Below are positions 11,281 to 23,210 of a stretch of 64,000 bases of DNA, piece by piece. Source of the stretch: Boesenbergia rotunda (Eukaryota > Streptophyta > Magnoliopsida > Zingiberales > Zingiberaceae); NCBI GenBank assembly GCA_024364735.1, contig JAGFNQ010009432.1, positions 1-64,000 of the forward strand, written 5' to 3'. Position numbers and translations under genes: made by a program. Within the stretch, counting starts at the first letter, position 1. The number at the start of each line of letters is the position of its first letter. The notes beneath the pieces are model-generated. The model searched no databases and was not told where the DNA came from. It worked only from the letters and a program-made list of their open reading frames with translations.

Positions 11281-12819
11281 GTTTTATTTGTTTTTTTTTT
11301 TGCTTAATTATTTTTTTTAAAATTCATTTTCTTTAGCTATTTCTCAAAAAAAAATTAACTATTTTTTTTTCAAAAATTCATGTTTTTTTAAATTATGATT
11401 TTTTTCTGAAAATGATTTACTTATTTTTTTTACTCTATTTTTTTGACTTAGTTTTCAAAAACTTACCCCCCTCAAAGCTAGGGATTTCTTCATTATAGAA
11501 TTAGCTTAGGCTTTACCCCTAGTTTATATGCTCCTATAGACTTAGAAGTCAGCATCTCACAAGCATATTAGAGATACCTTGCTTGACAACTTAGACTAGG
11601 TTGAGATGCTTAGGCCTATACCTTAATTCAAATTGCTTTAAGTCAGTGCATCAAAAGTAGTTGGGGCAATAAATATAATTGAACATCAATCAAGTTAAGT
11701 AATCAAGCTTAGAAAATTTAACTTGATCAAATTACTTTACTTGGCTAACCCAAGTGAAATCTACTGTTTTATAACAGTTAGTAAGTAACAAACTGGGTTA
11801 GACAGGGGCCCAAAGATTTATTTTTTTTCGAAATTATTTTTTAAAATTATTGATTGTTTACTTTTGTATGCTTAGATTCAAACCATGCTTGGACTCAAAT
11901 GGGTGAATTAAATTGATTCTAAATTTTTTTCTTCATTAGTTTATTCCTATTGTTTATTGTTCATTAATTATCTATCTGACTTAAAATATTTATTTTTCAA
12001 AATTTACTTAGAATTACTTGCTTGCCTCTCTAAAATATTTTTTTTGCATTATTTACTTATCATTTTTTAACTTAAAATATAAATCAAATTTTACTTGCAT
12101 TTTTCAAAAACTTCACGGGCTCTGATACCTAAATGCTTTTTTTTCAATTTTTTTTCTTTTTCTCCTTAACCAAAATGTTTTTTTTATATATTGCAAAAGG
12201 GGAGAGAAAGGAAAAGTGGAAAAGCTAAAAAGAAAGAAAATTTTACTTCGTATTTTGTTTTTTTTAATTTTACATAGTAATTTACTTTTTCAAAACTCTA
12301 TTTTTCAAAGGGGGAGCGAAAGGAAAAAATTTTCAAAGAAAATTTTACTTAGTACTTTGTTTTTTTAATTTTTTACGTAGTACTTTACTTTTTCAAAACT
12401 CTATTTTTCAAAGAGGGAGAGAAAAGAAAAGTTAAAATATTTTCTTTCAATTTTACTTAGAGTTTATTAAAGTTCATACTTAGAATTTTTTTCAAAGTTA
12501 TAAAAAAAAAGTCATTCAAATTGAAAAATGCACATTTTTCAAAAACTTCAGGGGGAGAGTTTCATATCAAGGGGGAGCTTTATGAATTTTTAATTTTGTA
12601 AGTTTTTTTAATATTTTAAATTAAACATTAATTCAAAACCTAACTTATCAAGGGGGAGTTTTATATGTTTTCTATTTTCTTTGAAATGATACTTTGAAAA
12701 ATTGAGCTTACCTTGAAAAATGTGATACTATATTTCTTTAAATACTTTTGCTACTTGCTTAACTGTCTGTTTTAATTTAACTTTTGAACTGGGTTGTCAT
12801 AAATGAAAAAAGAGGAGAT
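11281..12819 (+). other. C 3' noncoding region with multiple polypurine tracts
   Basis: AT-rich, no supported ORF and no env-like gene. It contains several purine runs of the type AAAGGGGGAGAG (near 12200, 12310, 12412, 12550, 12570 and 12650) before the primer-like AGAGGAGAT at the LTR edge. Repeated polypurine tracts upstream of the 3' LTR are a described Sirevirus trait. Confidence 0.75.
11551..11610 (+). other. Hairpin c just downstream of pol in C
   Basis: AGCATCTCA (11551-11559) and TGAGATGCT (11602-11610) form a perfect 9-bp stem. The loop contains CTTGACAACTTAGA. The equivalent in the second C copy is at 59652-59707. Confidence 0.65.
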
Positions 12820-13055
12820 TGTTGGTTTCGGAAGCACCAGATCAAACCTGATTCAAAGTTAAGTATGTTTTGTGATCTAACATCTTTTACTAAGTGTGTA
12901 GAAAAGTCTTAGTTTATCTAGGACCGAAGTCTTGACCTGTAGGGTTGAGCATAAAGTCCTGGTTGAGGACTAGGCACAAAGTCCTAGCCCAGGGCTGGGC
13001 ACCGAAGACCTGACTGAGGATTGGGCACGAAGACTTAGTTTGGAAGATAGGGTTG
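12820..13055 (+). repeat. Truncated C LTR
   Basis: Starts TGTTGGTTTCGG directly after the purine tract and resembles the first part of the LTR at 60657. It holds the inverted motifs typical of Sirevirus U3 (GTCCTGGTTGAGGACT). After 236 bp it is cut by element Z. The rest of this LTR is not found on the other side of Z, so additional sequence was lost. Confidence 0.75.
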
Positions 13056-13916
13056 TGTTGGATCGGGTTGGCCTGGCTAGAGGGGGGTGAATAGACGGTA
13101 AAAAAATTAAAGTGGAGGCACTCGTCTTTTAAAAAAAAACTTGGTCACAACTAAGAATGTTGCTTCCAAAGTAGTGGACGCTCAATAAAATTCTCCTTAT
13201 GGCGGAGAAGCCTTACAACAAAAGCACGCTTAGACTTTTTACAATTGAATTGATTGATGTTGAGATAAAGGGGTGAAGCCCCTTATATAGGTGGTTCTTG
13301 GGCGCCTAAAGGCTCTTGGGCGCCTGCCACATGGACCGAATCGGGCACGTGCTTATCCGCAGACTTGGCCAAAGTTTATCTCTGCTCCTGGGCGCTTGGG
13401 ACTAATGAGGCGCCTGATGGCTCACGGACACCTGAGATGCTGACGTGGCGAACCTGCCAGCTCAACTTCTCCATCCTCAAAACATCTCTACTGAGGCGCC
13501 TGATAGGTATCAGGCACCTGGATTCTCAGGCGCTTGAACCGTTTTAGGCGCCTGGAAGCAGCAACTACTTTCTTTTGATTCCTTGTCTTTAGGGTGATTT
13601 TCGGCCAACAAGAGATAGGCTCACCCGAACCTGACTCTGGCCTTTCGCCCCTCGAGCGTGCTTCCTCTCGGCTTCCCGTCCCTCGGATGTCGCTCACGTC
13701 CTTCTCGATCCACCGGCGTACTCTTCCACAACTTCCGCGCCCCTCGGATTGCACTGAGCCCGTCGGCTCACTTCCCCGCACAATCCTTTTCGTCCTCTAC
13801 GTCTTACGCTCGACTTCCTCCGTACCTAAGCTCCTACACACTTAGCAGAGGGATTAGAAAACACAGGACTTAACATTACCTAGTTGATCACATCAAAACT
13901 AATCGGGGTACCAGCA
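13056..13916 (-). repeat. Z 3' LTR
   Basis: On the minus strand it starts TGCTGGTACC and ends CCAACA; 861 bp, collinear with 56887-57710. It carries several GGCGCC-type motifs upstream of the TATA box. It is about 50 bp longer than the 5' LTR copy, mainly near 13560-13620. Confidence 0.9.
13283..13289 (-). promoter_or_regulatory. TATA box of Z 3' LTR
   Basis: TATATAA on the minus strand, followed by a GGGG..CCCC inverted repeat. GGCGCC palindromes lie upstream in U3. Confidence 0.6.
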
Positions 13917-14589
13917 ATCTCTCCCTTTTTGATGTGCATAAACCCAGGTTCAATTAGGGTTAAACAAAAAATAAAACTTAACTAAGTTAAACAATTTAAG
14001 CATAAAAATAGAATTGATAAGACTATGTAAAAAAACTATCTCCCCCTGTACCTTCATTCTACTCTCCCCTTTAATCACAGCAAAAAATGGGGAAACATAA
14101 TTAGAGAGGAAAACAATTTGAGTGTGATAAAAAAATATTCTAAGTGAAAAAAAATCGTGTTGCCACAGATTTTTCAAATTGAGAATGGCATATTTTTTCA
14201 AAGTTAATTCCATTTTTGTTATCGAATTTTGAAAATTAAAAAAATCAGATTTCAATAAACAATTTTAAAAAATCTGAATATTTTTGTCAAAGTCGAAGAT
14301 AAAGATATAAGTTTGGACAAAAATTTTGAGCTTCAAATTCATTCATCAAGTCTGAAAATAAATGAATGACTAATAGATAAGAGTTTTTGAAGAATAAATT
14401 TTTTAAAAAATTCAAAAAATTCTTCGAAATATTTGAAAAAAATATATAATGAGTTCTTTCCCCTAACTCTTAATTTCAAATTTCAAGCGAAAAATCATAA
14501 AAATAAATAATAATAATAATTCAAAGAATTTTAAAAAATTCCCAATAGATGGACAACATAATTGTGCATGAAAAAAATAAAGATATATT
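13917..14589 (-). other. Z 3' noncoding region and polypurine tract
   Basis: Minus-strand AAAAAGGGAGAGAT at 13917-13930 abuts the LTR. The rest is AT-rich with a second purine run near 14040-14080 and no supported ORF. Confidence 0.7.
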
Positions 14590-14969
14590 TTTTTGACATA
14601 TATAATAACAAAAAAACTTATCAGTTTAGTACAAATTTAGGAACCCAAAATAAGTTCATGTCTACAGGATTAATTAAAAACATAGGTAGAATATAGCTTC
14701 TGGGCACTTTTTTAAATTGGTCCTAATGATTTTTAAAATACCAATTTAAATTATCAGGGAAGCTATTTTTCTTTTGACGTAAATATGCAATATCAAGTTC
14801 TAATTTTTGCACTAGGTTTTTCAAATTTTTATTTTTATTTTTCAAAATATCAGAAGAGGATGTAAGTGCCAATTCATTTTTTAATTTAAATTTTTTTCTA
14901 ATCTACCATTAAATTTTAGCAAAGCTTTAACTCCTGCATACAACTGATCATGAGGAAGAAAACAAACCT
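14590..14969 (-). pseudogene. C-terminal part of Z gag
   Basis: Minus-strand continuation of the gag whose N-terminal part is at 55774-56860. It shows a degenerate coiled-coil stretch and ends with FWVPK, matching the WVPK/WIPK ending of the S1 and C gags. Stops and frame changes are present. It is separated from the rest by solo LTR H. Confidence 0.65.
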
Positions 14970-16142
14970 TGTTGGTGCAAAGAGCAGCAGTGATGAACAG
15001 TCATCCTCTAGGGTTTCGATGTTTGACAATATACTAAGGTTAGTCAAAATGATCATGGGTTAAGCCAAACAGAACCTGATGTTTGGTAGGATAAGCCTAG
15101 GTTTGATCAATTTTGACAAAGGGTTAGCCAAATAGGACATGATGTTTGGCAGAACTATAAGTGACAATATACTTAGGTTTAGTTAAAGTGATCAAGGGTT
15201 AAGCCAAACAGGACTTGATGTTTGGTAAGGCAAACCCAAGTTTGATTAGGTTAACAAAGGGATAGCCAAACAGGATCTGATGTTTGGCAGAGTGAATAGA
15301 ACCCAGGGTTGGTCAGTTTGACCAAGGGATTAAATCAAACTGGACTTGAGATTTGGTATACTTACCTGAAGGTTGGAAGAAGTCTTGTCAGGATTAAGAT
15401 GACTAGAAAAGAAGTAATTATGCTGAAAGAAATCTTGGTGAGTGAAACTGAGTCCTAGTGAGTGAAGCTGGGCATGAAGTCTTGGTCCTGGGGACTGAGC
15501 ACGAAGTCCTGGTCGAGGATCGGGCAACGAAGTCTTAGCCGAGCGAGGACTACAGACAGAAGTAGAGATGGGTCTGTTGGTGCAAGTTGCATCAGTGATG
15601 TCCTCCTCTAAATGTTTTAATGTTTGACAATATACTTAAGTCAGTGATACATTAAACAAGAGAAGGGGAGTTAAGAGAGGAGTAACCAAAGTGGAAGAAA
15701 AGTCCTAGTTAATCTAGGCACTAAGACCTAGTGAGTGAAGCTGGGCACTAAGTCTTAGCAAAGGGCTGGGCACCGAAGACCTGCTCGGAAGGTGGGCACT
15801 AAGTCCTGGTCGAGGACTGGGCAAGAAGACCTGGCTGAGGGTTGGGCACCGAAGTCCTGGTCGAGGACTGGGCAAGATGACTTGGCCGAGGGTTGGGCAC
15901 CGCAGTCCTGGACTTAGGGTTTGGGCATAAACTCTTGGTCTGAGGGATTGAGAAACTTAGCTGAGCGATGACTAAGGATAGAAGTAGAGACGGGTCAGGG
16001 TTCGGACGTCTCGAGATCTGAGAGTATCGGAAGCTAAGCAAAAGTCCACCCGAAGGACTGAGTGGCAACCGACTCCTGAAAGGAGTAGGTGAAAGGCGCG
16101 TTCTCAGGGGTGGGAACTTGCGTCGATTCGACCTAGGGTTTC

Positions 16143-18839
16143 GTGGATGTTAAATACTGAGTTTCAGGGGCTAAAGGGAGAATGTTAAATACCGAGTTTC
16201 AGGGGGCTAAAGGGAAAAATTCGGAATATAAGGACTTAGTTGTAATTTTTAAACTTGGAGGGGTTATTTGAAAAATGCCAAAATAATTACAAACCCCTAA
16301 AACCCCTCTCCTCTGCGCCGAAAACTCCCGAAACCACCCAAATCCCTTTCGATTTTCTCCCGACGCCGGCGACCCTGTCGCCGCAGCCCACACGCGCCAC
16401 GACCAGCGAGCGTCGCCGCCGCCCTCCGACTTTCCCTTCCCTTCTTCTTCTTCTTCGCTGGTTTCGACGCCGAGCCCTAGCCGTCGCTTCTGCCTCGATG
16501 CTGAACCCTAGCCGACGCTCGATGCCGCAGCGAGCTCTTCTTCTTCTTCTGGTTCAGCGCACACAAAGGAGGAGTTCGTGGTTCACTATCCTCTTCTCTT
16601 CGCGTGAGCAAACCGGCAGTCACCTTCCCTCACGGGAGACTCAAGCCAACGTCGCTGCCGTGAGTCGAGGAAACATTGACTTATTTTGTTTTCCGTCCTT
16701 GGTTTTTTTTTTCTCCGACCAAAATCAAGGTAAGGGTTGGATTTTTGTTTGTGGTCAGAGGATTTGTTTGCTTCTGCAACTCATCCTTGCTAATTTGGAA
16801 TATACCTTGTTTAGGCTGGATTCTAGTTGGGTTACGGGATTGGAGCTATACTTGCAATGGATATAATAGAATTTTGGGGACCTGATTTACTTCATGATGC
16901 TAGGATAGTTTGTTTTGGTTGTAAGGATCGAATGGTAAATATTGATAAAAGGTTTTGTTTATTTTAAGTATAGATGATTTTGCTAGATTTTCTAGTAACA
17001 TGTGTGAGCTACCACTGTTGGGATTGTTCCTCAATTTGGAGTTAAGTCTTAATTTAACAATTGAATCGAATGTAGTGAGGAATGGGGGATAAATCGAAGT
17101 TAATTATTAATTAAGTTAATTAATGATCAAGGTGTAGCTTCTAATCTTGTATCTTTATTGCCATTAGTTTTGTGGTAATTATTAAATTCAAGGATTTGTT
17201 TAGTAGTAATTTAGCTATTTTAATAAATTATATACATATCTAAATTGTGTCCTTGATATAGGACCTTGACGTTGGCCTCCCACAATTGATTGTGGGAGGT
17301 TCTGTTCATATACGTTCTACAATTATAAGGCGGGTACTTCTCCTTTGTATTCGAGTAGTTTCTTTTATCTTAAAGCATAGCTATTTTATGTCGAGTAGGT
17401 TGCTTGACCTTGTTCCTTGCCGTTTGTTATTTTAACATCGCCGTTGACACTTTTTCTTCGTTGATCTTTGAGTATTCCAAATTCGTATCCATACAGTCCC
17501 TGTTGGTTTTCTGTTCTGTAAAGTGTTGCTTGTACGCGAGTACTTAGAAGTCCATTAAACACAGATAGGTTTATTTGGCATTAGAAATACCCTACCTAGT
17601 AGTGTAGGTGCATAACCGTTGGTTTCGATTTACGATTGGTTGTATTGATGCATCGTATAATCATTAGATTTTATTGCATCGTTGTTTCTCTGGTTGTTCG
17701 TGCATCGTATAGCATGCACCATACTTGCACGTTGCATACTAACAACTGTTGGACTTACATTTGGTTAAGCCGTCGTTAGTCATATTGTTGCTCGTTCACT
17801 CAACCACTTGTTGTCGTAGTAGTTGTTAGAGTGCGAGCATCTGTTCTGTTATGCCAAACAGTGATACCCTCACCGTTGTTTTCGAGGGATATTAGAGTCG
17901 TTGGTGGCTCACCCTCACCATTGTTTTCGAGGGATATTGTAATTGTTGATATCTCCCCCTATGTATCAGGGGTCTGGAGTGTAGGCTCCCCAGCATCCTG
18001 TCCACTCAACCACACCTTCTGTGGTATTTGTTGTTGGAGTGCGTACAGTTGTCACAGCCCTACCCACTCAGTCACACAGATGGGATGTGTTGATGGCTTG
18101 ACTGGCGTCAGGGGTGACACATGTCTTTGCATCATGTGCATACGTATTTCATTTATGCATTTTTCCTGTGATTGTTGCATTTATATAAGCTATGGTTGTT
18201 GCACTTGATTGACATGCATGAATATCTTGGTTTTATTGTTGTTGTGTTATTTTATACCTATTTAGTTGTTATTCGGTTTTTATAACATGTTGTTCTATAT
18301 ATGTTATGCATGTTTAGGTGATTCTATATTTCTTATGGACTGTACTCTATTGTTTCTCTACATAGATATCCTTTATTATGCCATGCTTATTGTCTACTCA
18401 TATACCCGCAGAGTCCGCCCGGACTCACCACCCCTGCTTTCTCTTTTTGTTTCAAATAGTAGGTAGTTACGTTTCTTGGAGCCAGGAGAGGATCTAGTTG
18501 CCAGTCCCCAGAGTTGAGTTACTTTTCCGTATTTAGTATGGTTGTTTTGTTTTCATAACTTGGTAAAGTCGCCTCTTATTTGTTATGAGTTGTTTGTCAA
18601 TATCAGAGATGTTCGAGTTCTTTTTGGATTTAGTTTCTTTTATGTTTTAGGTGGCTAAGCCACCCGTTATCATTTGGTTGATATAAAACTGTGTGGTTGT
18701 GTTTTTATATTACAGTTATGATAGCTGAGCCATCTTTTATTTAGTGATGTATGTATATATGCTTCAACTTGTCCGTCGTACAGGGGAGATGCTGCCCGAT
18801 TTTCGAGTAAGCATGTGCCTCTGGGAGCGTGACAGTGGA
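16143..18839 (+). mobile_element. Solo LTR G of a Ty3/gypsy element related to D
   Basis: The LTR is 16148-18834 (2687 bp, TGTTAAATAC..GCGTGACA). The exact target duplication GTGGA at 16143-16147 and 18835-18839 is included in the coordinates. It resembles the D LTR in its start, the leader followed by AAGGTAAGG (about 16728), the GGCGGGTACTTCT segment, and the GAGTCC hairpin near the 3' end. Its first 34 bp are present twice in tandem (16148-16181, then 16182 on), an oddity absent from D. Confidence 0.9.
18411..18426. other. Conserved GAGTCC/GGACTC hairpin in solo LTR G
   Basis: The stem is identical to that in the D LTRs but the loop is GCCC instead of ACTT; CACCACCC follows in all three. 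Confidence 0.7.
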
Positions 18840-19297
18840 AATCCGAAGTCAGAACCAAGTCCATAAGGCTAATATTGTATGTATATTTGCTTTGTATTTT
18901 TGTATCTTGTAGGTACCTAGAATGGAAGACAAAGCAGGCAGAAAACACACAATGGGCTGGAACCTAAAGAGGCCAGGCGCCCCCATTGATGGGGGTGCCC
19001 AACAGCATTCAGGCACCCCCATCCATAGGGGTGCCCAAGCCAAAGTACAAAAACCAAGTTTCGTGGAGAAGGCAGAATAGACTTCCATTCAGGCGCCCGG
19101 GATGATACAGGCGCCCAAGTTGAAAGCTGTATTTGCTGTTTCAAGGTCGAAACATAGATAAGCCTTCACTCAGGCACCTGGGAGGTCCGGGGCACCCTGG
19201 TCAAAGGTTTTATTAGCTGCGACGAGTTCGGCGCGGGGATAAGGTTTGACCAAGTCCATAGGGGTGCCCCCATCATCACAGGCGCCCGTATGAAGCC

Positions 19298-19304
19298 TAT
19301 AAAA
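19298..19304 (+). promoter_or_regulatory. TATA box of E1 5' LTR
   Basis: TATAAAA followed by GGGGCTTCGACCCC, a short inverted repeat also present in H and M. The copy in the 3' LTR is at 54150-54156. GGCGCC palindromes lie just upstream, as in a U3 promoter. Confidence 0.65.
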
Positions 19305-21961
19305 GGGGCTTCGACCCCTCAACTTTAGACACGACTTCCATGAGCGATTCTGATCATTCTGACCAATGACAACTCGCTAAAGACAAGGCTCTACGACCGG
19401 GAGGCTCCAGGAGGAAGTGCGCGACACTTTGGAGATCCAGATCAGCCGAGCTTCAAACCTTGTTCTGTTCGGTTTGCGTTTTAATATTCCGCACTTAATT
19501 TCATATCTTTTTCATTGTAATTATCAAATGTAAGACAGGTTTTCTCCGCCTCCGGAAATTCTGGAAAGGAGACCAATAGTGGACTCACGCCGAGTACATA
19601 GGCCTTGGACGTATGATAAGTATCATTTTATTGATTATTTTAGTTGCTAAAATCCATGTTTGACCCATATTTTTCTTGCTTAATTGTGAATTTACCCTAG
19701 GTTCTAGAAATTATTGCTATTTTGGACTTAATTACAAATGTGTACATATTTAGATGATTTTGCGACTAAATTTTTGATCTATTTTTGTAGGCATGAAAGG
19801 ATCATGGACCTAGGGCATACTGGGTCAAACATGAGTCGGAAGTGGACCCGGATCGAGTTATCAAGCTTCGGATTAATCTGGGTCGTCCGATTCAAGAGCG
19901 GCTAGATCTGAGCCATCTGGGACCATCTGAAGCAATCCAAGCTAGGGTTAGGGTTGATCAAGCACTCTGATCAAGATCTGAAGGTTTCATCCCAATCAGA
20001 GCTCATTCAACCGTTGAATCAAGCTCAGAGGGTTCTAGATCGTCCATTCAAAGATTAGGTTGATCTGGACCGTCCGTTTCACATCTGGAGGATCCAAGCT
20101 ACCACGAGGCAGATCCTGACCCCTGATCATCATCATCAAAGTTTGGATTAAATCAGAGCAAGATCAGCCATTGGATTCATTCAAATCAATCTGGGTCGTC
20201 CATTGTTAAGTATTTAATCAAAATTTCCCAGCTCTTCAGCGTCGTCGCGTCTCCGCCGCACTGTTCTTCCTTCTTCGTGTGTTCTTCAACTTTTCAGCTA
20301 GTTTCTTCAATCCAAGGGGCGCGACCACCTCCATTCTTCACTTAGATCGAGTTCGAAGTCACTAGGGAGAGTAATTTGTGGAGATTTCAGCTCGGAATTG
20401 GGCAAGAACAGAGCTGAGTGAGGGTTTCATCAGCTCTGCATTTGGTTGCTTCGATTTTAGTTTTTCCCAGTTCTACATCAATCCAAGCTACCTAGAGGGG
20501 TTCTCAGATAAGCTTGGATCATTCCCGCACCTTCAGTTCAATCAAACAAGGCTGAATTGAAGAAATCGATTGGGTTTTCCATCTTGAATAGAGTTTGAGC
20601 TGAAATGGATTGCAGATTCAGTTCCCCAGTGAATTGCTGAGCTTAGGGGTTCGAGGCCAGCCCTTGCGTGACGAACAAGGAGATCTTGAGCTAATGGAGT
20701 GATTGGGGTTTAGATTTCGTATTGTATTTCAGTTATTTAGCTACAGTTTCAATTCTGTCGTAACTTCACTTCTGAATTTTATTCCAGCTGCTGTAATTTT
20801 CTTGTATGGATTGTTTCTTTCTCAATTCGAGGCTCATCCTTGAGTGACAGCAAGGGATTCTTGAGTTGAGATGAGAGATTGAGGCTTAGTCTTAGTTAAA
20901 TTCAGTTATTAGCAGTAGATTTCATTTCTGCAGTTATTTCTGTTTTTGAAATTCTCCATCAGTTGTTTTAGTTTCGGTTCTAGATTTATTCTGCTTTAAT
21001 TAGTGGGTCAATTCTGTACTTCCATTAGTTGGATAGCTTATTTAGTTAATACTTCACTTGATTTCATTTTCTTTCCAATGTCATGCTTGCGTATCAAGTT
21101 TTCTGCGTGCGTATCAGCCAGTTTCAGCCCTGTTCTGCGTATCAATTCCTCTTTCAGTTTCTGAATTCTGTTTCAAGCATGTATTAGTTTTTCTTCTGCA
21201 TTTATCCATTGTAGTTTGTCTCATTCGCATAGCAATGGGACTCAATTTCTGTGTATCAATTTTGTTGCAACTCGAATTACGTTTTTGCAAATTAGCTATC
21301 TATTTCTGCTAGCAAACTCTATTTCTGCAAGTCCCAAGTCTCATTTCTAAAATGGTATCAGTGAAGATTAGCATTGGAACTTGATTGCATTTGAAATTAG
21401 TTTACTTGTATGATTTTTGCATCCAAATTTCTGCAGCATTCTATTTCTGCGTTTTGCATTAACTGTTTTGAACTGATTTCCATTTCTGTACTGGAATTTT
21501 CATTACTGCAATTCAATTTAATTCTGAAATTTTCAATTGGTATTTCTGAACTTTGTATCAGTTCTCTTTTGCGTATCAGTTCTAGCTTGAGTATCAAATC
21601 AATCTCTGCATGAATCAATGATAAGTCTTGAATTGGTTGTTAGTGATTATCTGTTATTTAAACCTTCCCAAGTATTGGTTCATGACTTTTGCAACTTACT
21701 TGTGAAGAACTGCACTAGGTTTGTTTATGAAATTATGCCTTCATATCCTACATCGAATTCCAGATGTATTCATGGGTGATCCTGCAGAAATATGAATTGA
21801 ATTGGAACTGATCAGTCTGATTTCTGAGCATTTGTTTTAGTGTATCAATGAATGGTTACTGAATTTGTGTCCCTGCATCCGGAATTTCTGCATCCATATC
21901 ATCACTGCATTTCTACACATTCCACTCTACATTGAGTTTGTCTTGCATTGCTGCCTTCAAT

Positions 21962-22289
21962 TGTAGCGATCTCAGCCTCTATGGTCCCCGCAGGCAACCC
22001 TCTAGGCCCGAGACCCTACGGGTCTTCCCACCCCTGGCCAGTGGATTTTTGTCTTTCCCAGGATTCGAACTCTAGACCTCCAGGCTAAGTACTAAAGTTC
22101 CTGAATCCTGGTACCAATTGAGCTGTAGCTCAATTGGTACCAGGATTCAGGAACTTTAGTACTTAGCCTGGAGGTCTAGAGTTCGAATCCTGGGAAAGGC
22201 AAAAATCCACTGGCCAGGGGTGGGAAGACCCGTAGGGTCTCGGGCCTAGAGGGTTGCCTGCGGGGACCATAGAGGCCGAGATCGCTACA
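21962..22289. repeat. Palindrome 1 of array T
   Basis: Two arms of exactly 163 bp (21962-22124 and 22127-22289) separated by GT, with about two mismatches. The right arm reads as a tRNA-like pol III unit: A-box-like TAGCTCAATTGG at 22126-22137 and B-box GTTCGAATCC at 22181-22190. The outer 65 bp of the arms differ from palindromes 2 and 3, while the core is shared. Confidence 0.9.
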
Positions 22290-22308
22290 TAAAAAGGCGC
22301 CTTTTTAT
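22289..22308. repeat. Palindromic linker 1
   Basis: ATAAAAAGGCGCCTTTTTAT, a perfect 20-bp palindrome joining palindromes 1 and 2; its first A is shared with palindrome 1. Confidence 0.9.
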
Positions 22309-22790
22309 TGTAACGACTCGGCCCCTCGGCCCCTTGGGCGGCCCAACTGGCGGCCCACTTGGCAGCCCAACTGGCGGTCCCTTGGGCGGCCCAACTGGCG
22401 GCCCACTTGGCGACCCCTTATGTCGTCAACCGACGACCATTGGCCGTGCCGTTACTCACAAGTACTTTCCACCCCTGGCCAGTGGATTTTTGCCTTCCTC
22501 AGGATTCGAACTCTAGACCTCCAGGATAAGTACTAGAGTTTATGAATCCTGATACCAATTGAGCTATACCAGGATTCATAAACTTTAGTACTTAGCCTGG
22601 AGGTCTAGAGTTTGAATCCTGGGAAAGGCAAAAATCCACTGGCCAGGGGTGGGAAGTACTTGTGAGTAACGACCGCCCAAGAGGTCGCCAAAGGGGCCGC
22701 CAAATAGGATTTGGCCGCCCAAGGGGCCGAGGGCCGCCAAGTGGGTCGCCAGTTGGGCCGCCCAAGGGGCCAAGGGGCGGGGTCGTTACA
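22309..22790. repeat. Palindrome 2 of array T
   Basis: Arms begin TGTAACGAC and end TCGTTACA. They contain GC-rich short repeats (GGGCGGCCCAACTGGC type) outside the tRNA-like core. The centre near 22565 has lost the AGCTCAATTGG of one arm, and the left arm holds extra GC-rich units, so this is the least symmetrical of the three. Confidence 0.85.
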
Positions 22791-22810
22791 ATAAAAAGGC
22801 GCCTTTTTAT
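22791..22810. repeat. Palindromic linker 2
   Basis: ATAAAAAGGCGCCTTTTTAT again, identical to linker 1, joining palindromes 2 and 3. Confidence 0.9.
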
Positions 22811-23210
22811 TGTAACGACCCGGCCCCTTGGCCCCTTGGGCGGCCCACTTGGCGGCCCACGGCCCCTTGGGCGACCTCTTGGGCGGTCGTTACTCACAAG
22901 TACTTCCCACCCCTGGCCAGTGGATTTTTGCCTTTCTCAGGATTCGAACTCTAGACCTCCAGGATAAGTACTAGAGTTTATGAATCCTGATACCAATTGA
23001 GCTGTAGCTCAATTGGTATCAGGATTCATAAACTCTAGTACTTATCCTGGAGGTCTAGAGTTCGAATCCTGAGAAAGGCAAAAATCCACTGGCCAGGGGT
23101 GGGAAGTACTTGTGAGTAACGACCGCCCAAGAGGTCGCCCAAGGGGTCGTGGTCCGCCAAGTGGGCCGCCAGTTGGGCCGCCCAAGGGGCCAAGGGGCCG
23201 GGTCGTTACA
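22811..23210. repeat. Palindrome 3 of array T
   Basis: Arms 22811-23003 and 23006-23210 around a GT centre. Outer sequence is as in palindrome 2, with a shorter GC-rich block. The right arm again carries TAGCTCAATTGG and GTTCGAATCC boxes. Confidence 0.9.

Larger units (their letters stand above)
9307..12819 (+). mobile_element. Internal region of degraded Sirevirus-like copia C (first copy)
   Basis: Begins in the conserved noncoding module seen between gag and pol at 63330-63980, then carries a protease piece, the end of reverse transcriptase, RNase H, a 3' noncoding region with several polypurine tracts, and an LTR start at 12820. Integrase and most of reverse transcriptase are deleted. The part upstream of 9307 was displaced by element D. 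Confidence 0.85.

Noticed and set aside
11281..12819. Env-like third ORF expected in some Sireviruses
   Set aside because: No open frame longer than a few dozen codons and no signal peptide or transmembrane pattern downstream of RNase H in C or S1.
16255..16866. 203-codon ORF that looks like a host exon with a following GTAAGG
   Set aside because: It is the GC-rich leader of solo LTR G. Composition is Arg/Ser/Leu low-complexity and there is no domain; the splice-like site is reported as a finding instead.
22126..22200. A functional tRNA gene
   Set aside because: A- and B-box-like motifs are present, but a normal acceptor stem and cloverleaf could not be made out, and the copies are in inverted pairs with matching flanks. 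A tRNA-derived repeat fits better.
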